From the NCBI GenBank assembly GCA_963677395.2, contig OY781965.2, positions 3,906,001-3,970,000 on the forward strand: DNA of 64,000 nt, read 5' to 3'. Positions within the stretch are counted from its first letter, which is position 1. The number at the start of each line of letters is the position of its first letter. Under the pieces are notes generated by a model, which was given only the letters and a program-made list of their open reading frames with translations, did no database searches and had not been told where the DNA came from. Position numbers and translations under genes: made by a program. Below are positions 63,715 to 64,000 of the stretch, piece after piece. The stretch comes from G963667975 sp963677395. GTDB lineage: Bacteria > Bacteroidota > Bacteroidia > Bacteroidales > G963667975.

Positions 63715-64000
63715 TTTGTTTTTATATATTTTCGTAAGTATATTAAATAACATTCTCATCATCTCTCTTCTTTAACGGAAGAATTCAAAGAACTTAACTT
63801 TATGCTGCCGATAAAAGCTTAAATATCAAAAAAATAGTCATTTTCAAGAAATTTCAAAATTAGAATAGTGCAATTATCTTAAAGTAGTCGGAAAAATTTT
63901 AATTTACAAAACGACTTCCAACAGTAACCAATAATTTAACGCTATTCACTAGCTACTTCTAAGTACTTTTTTCCAAAATATCCTTCGAACAGAACTCGGC
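63715..64000. other. Right-edge spacer
   Basis: Reaches the window edge. AT-rich, no gene or consensus promoter for the leftward epimerase found; the operon may begin beyond the edge. Confidence 0.35.

Noticed and set aside
1..64000. CRISPR array, rRNA or tRNA genes
   Set aside because: No regularly spaced repeats and no rRNA or tRNA motifs were found in the spacers.

Overview
The window is AT-rich chromosomal DNA from a member of the Bacteroidota. Four things point there: (i) promoters of the phylum's TTG-N17-23-TAnnTTTG type, with almost no Shine-Dalgarno sequences before genes; (ii) a gldH gliding/type IX secretion (T9SS) lipoprotein and a secreted protein ending in a T9SS sorting domain; (iii) phylum-typical families such as DUF6132, DUF4625, the Wzi/RemB-like outer-membrane protein and hybrid two-component kinases; (iv) lipoproteins with early lipobox cysteines. 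The gene set suits a saccharolytic Bacteroidales-like or related environmental anaerobe or facultative organism. The exact family cannot be fixed from the sequence alone.

Layout. 0-4 kb: 3' end of a MmcQ/YjbR gene, a DUF6132 membrane protein, then mutS2 followed by a periplasmic thioredoxin. 4.46-4.81 kb: an unannotated stretch with a consensus promoter, several hairpins and a strong terminator, which I read as an orphan structured RNA. 5-14 kb: sugar use, with galM divergent from the xylE-xylB-xylA operon (xylose uptake, isomerisation, phosphorylation), then a convergent two-gene secreted glycosidase operon (GH29 fucosidase-type, GH35 beta-galactosidase-type). 14-24.7 kb: mixed housekeeping: a lone ABC ATPase, an SGNH-PKD-T9SS protein, fumC, prfB (programmed +1 frameshift) with an ArsC-like gene, terC-gldH-uvrC, an esterase and a Crp/Fnr regulator. 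24.7-25.8 kb: a decaying IS4-family insertion sequence. 26-27 kb: a tiny CxxCH lipoprotein and ferritin.

27-36 kb is one long leftward sensory operon from a consensus promoter at 36.1 kb: three hybrid histidine kinases (seven receiver domains and a degenerate eighth), then CheR and CheB, with no CheA, CheW or receptor gene. 36.3-42.6 kb holds a metal-flavoured set: a small His/Cys-rich protein, a TonB-dependent receptor, a DUF4625 lipoprotein and, after a methyltransferase, an MFS-CDF exporter pair. 42.6-47.8 kb: gpmA, lgt, and cutC overlapping a secreted GH2 beta-mannosidase.

47.9-63.8 kb is a surface-glycan locus read leftward. It has a nucleotide-sugar section (SDR epimerase, CBS-nucleotidyltransferase, LegC-type aminotransferase, 4,6-dehydratase), a putative glycosyltransferase, a PglC/WbaP-like sugar transferase, an MFS protein, an exosortase with a FemAB-like protein, two paralogous polysaccharide deacetylases flanking a VanZ-like protein, a WecA/MraY-like transferase, and a Wzi/RemB-like outer-membrane protein. 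It resembles exosortase/exopolysaccharide systems, but no sorted substrate is visible here. No rRNA, tRNA, CRISPR array or intact prophage was seen.
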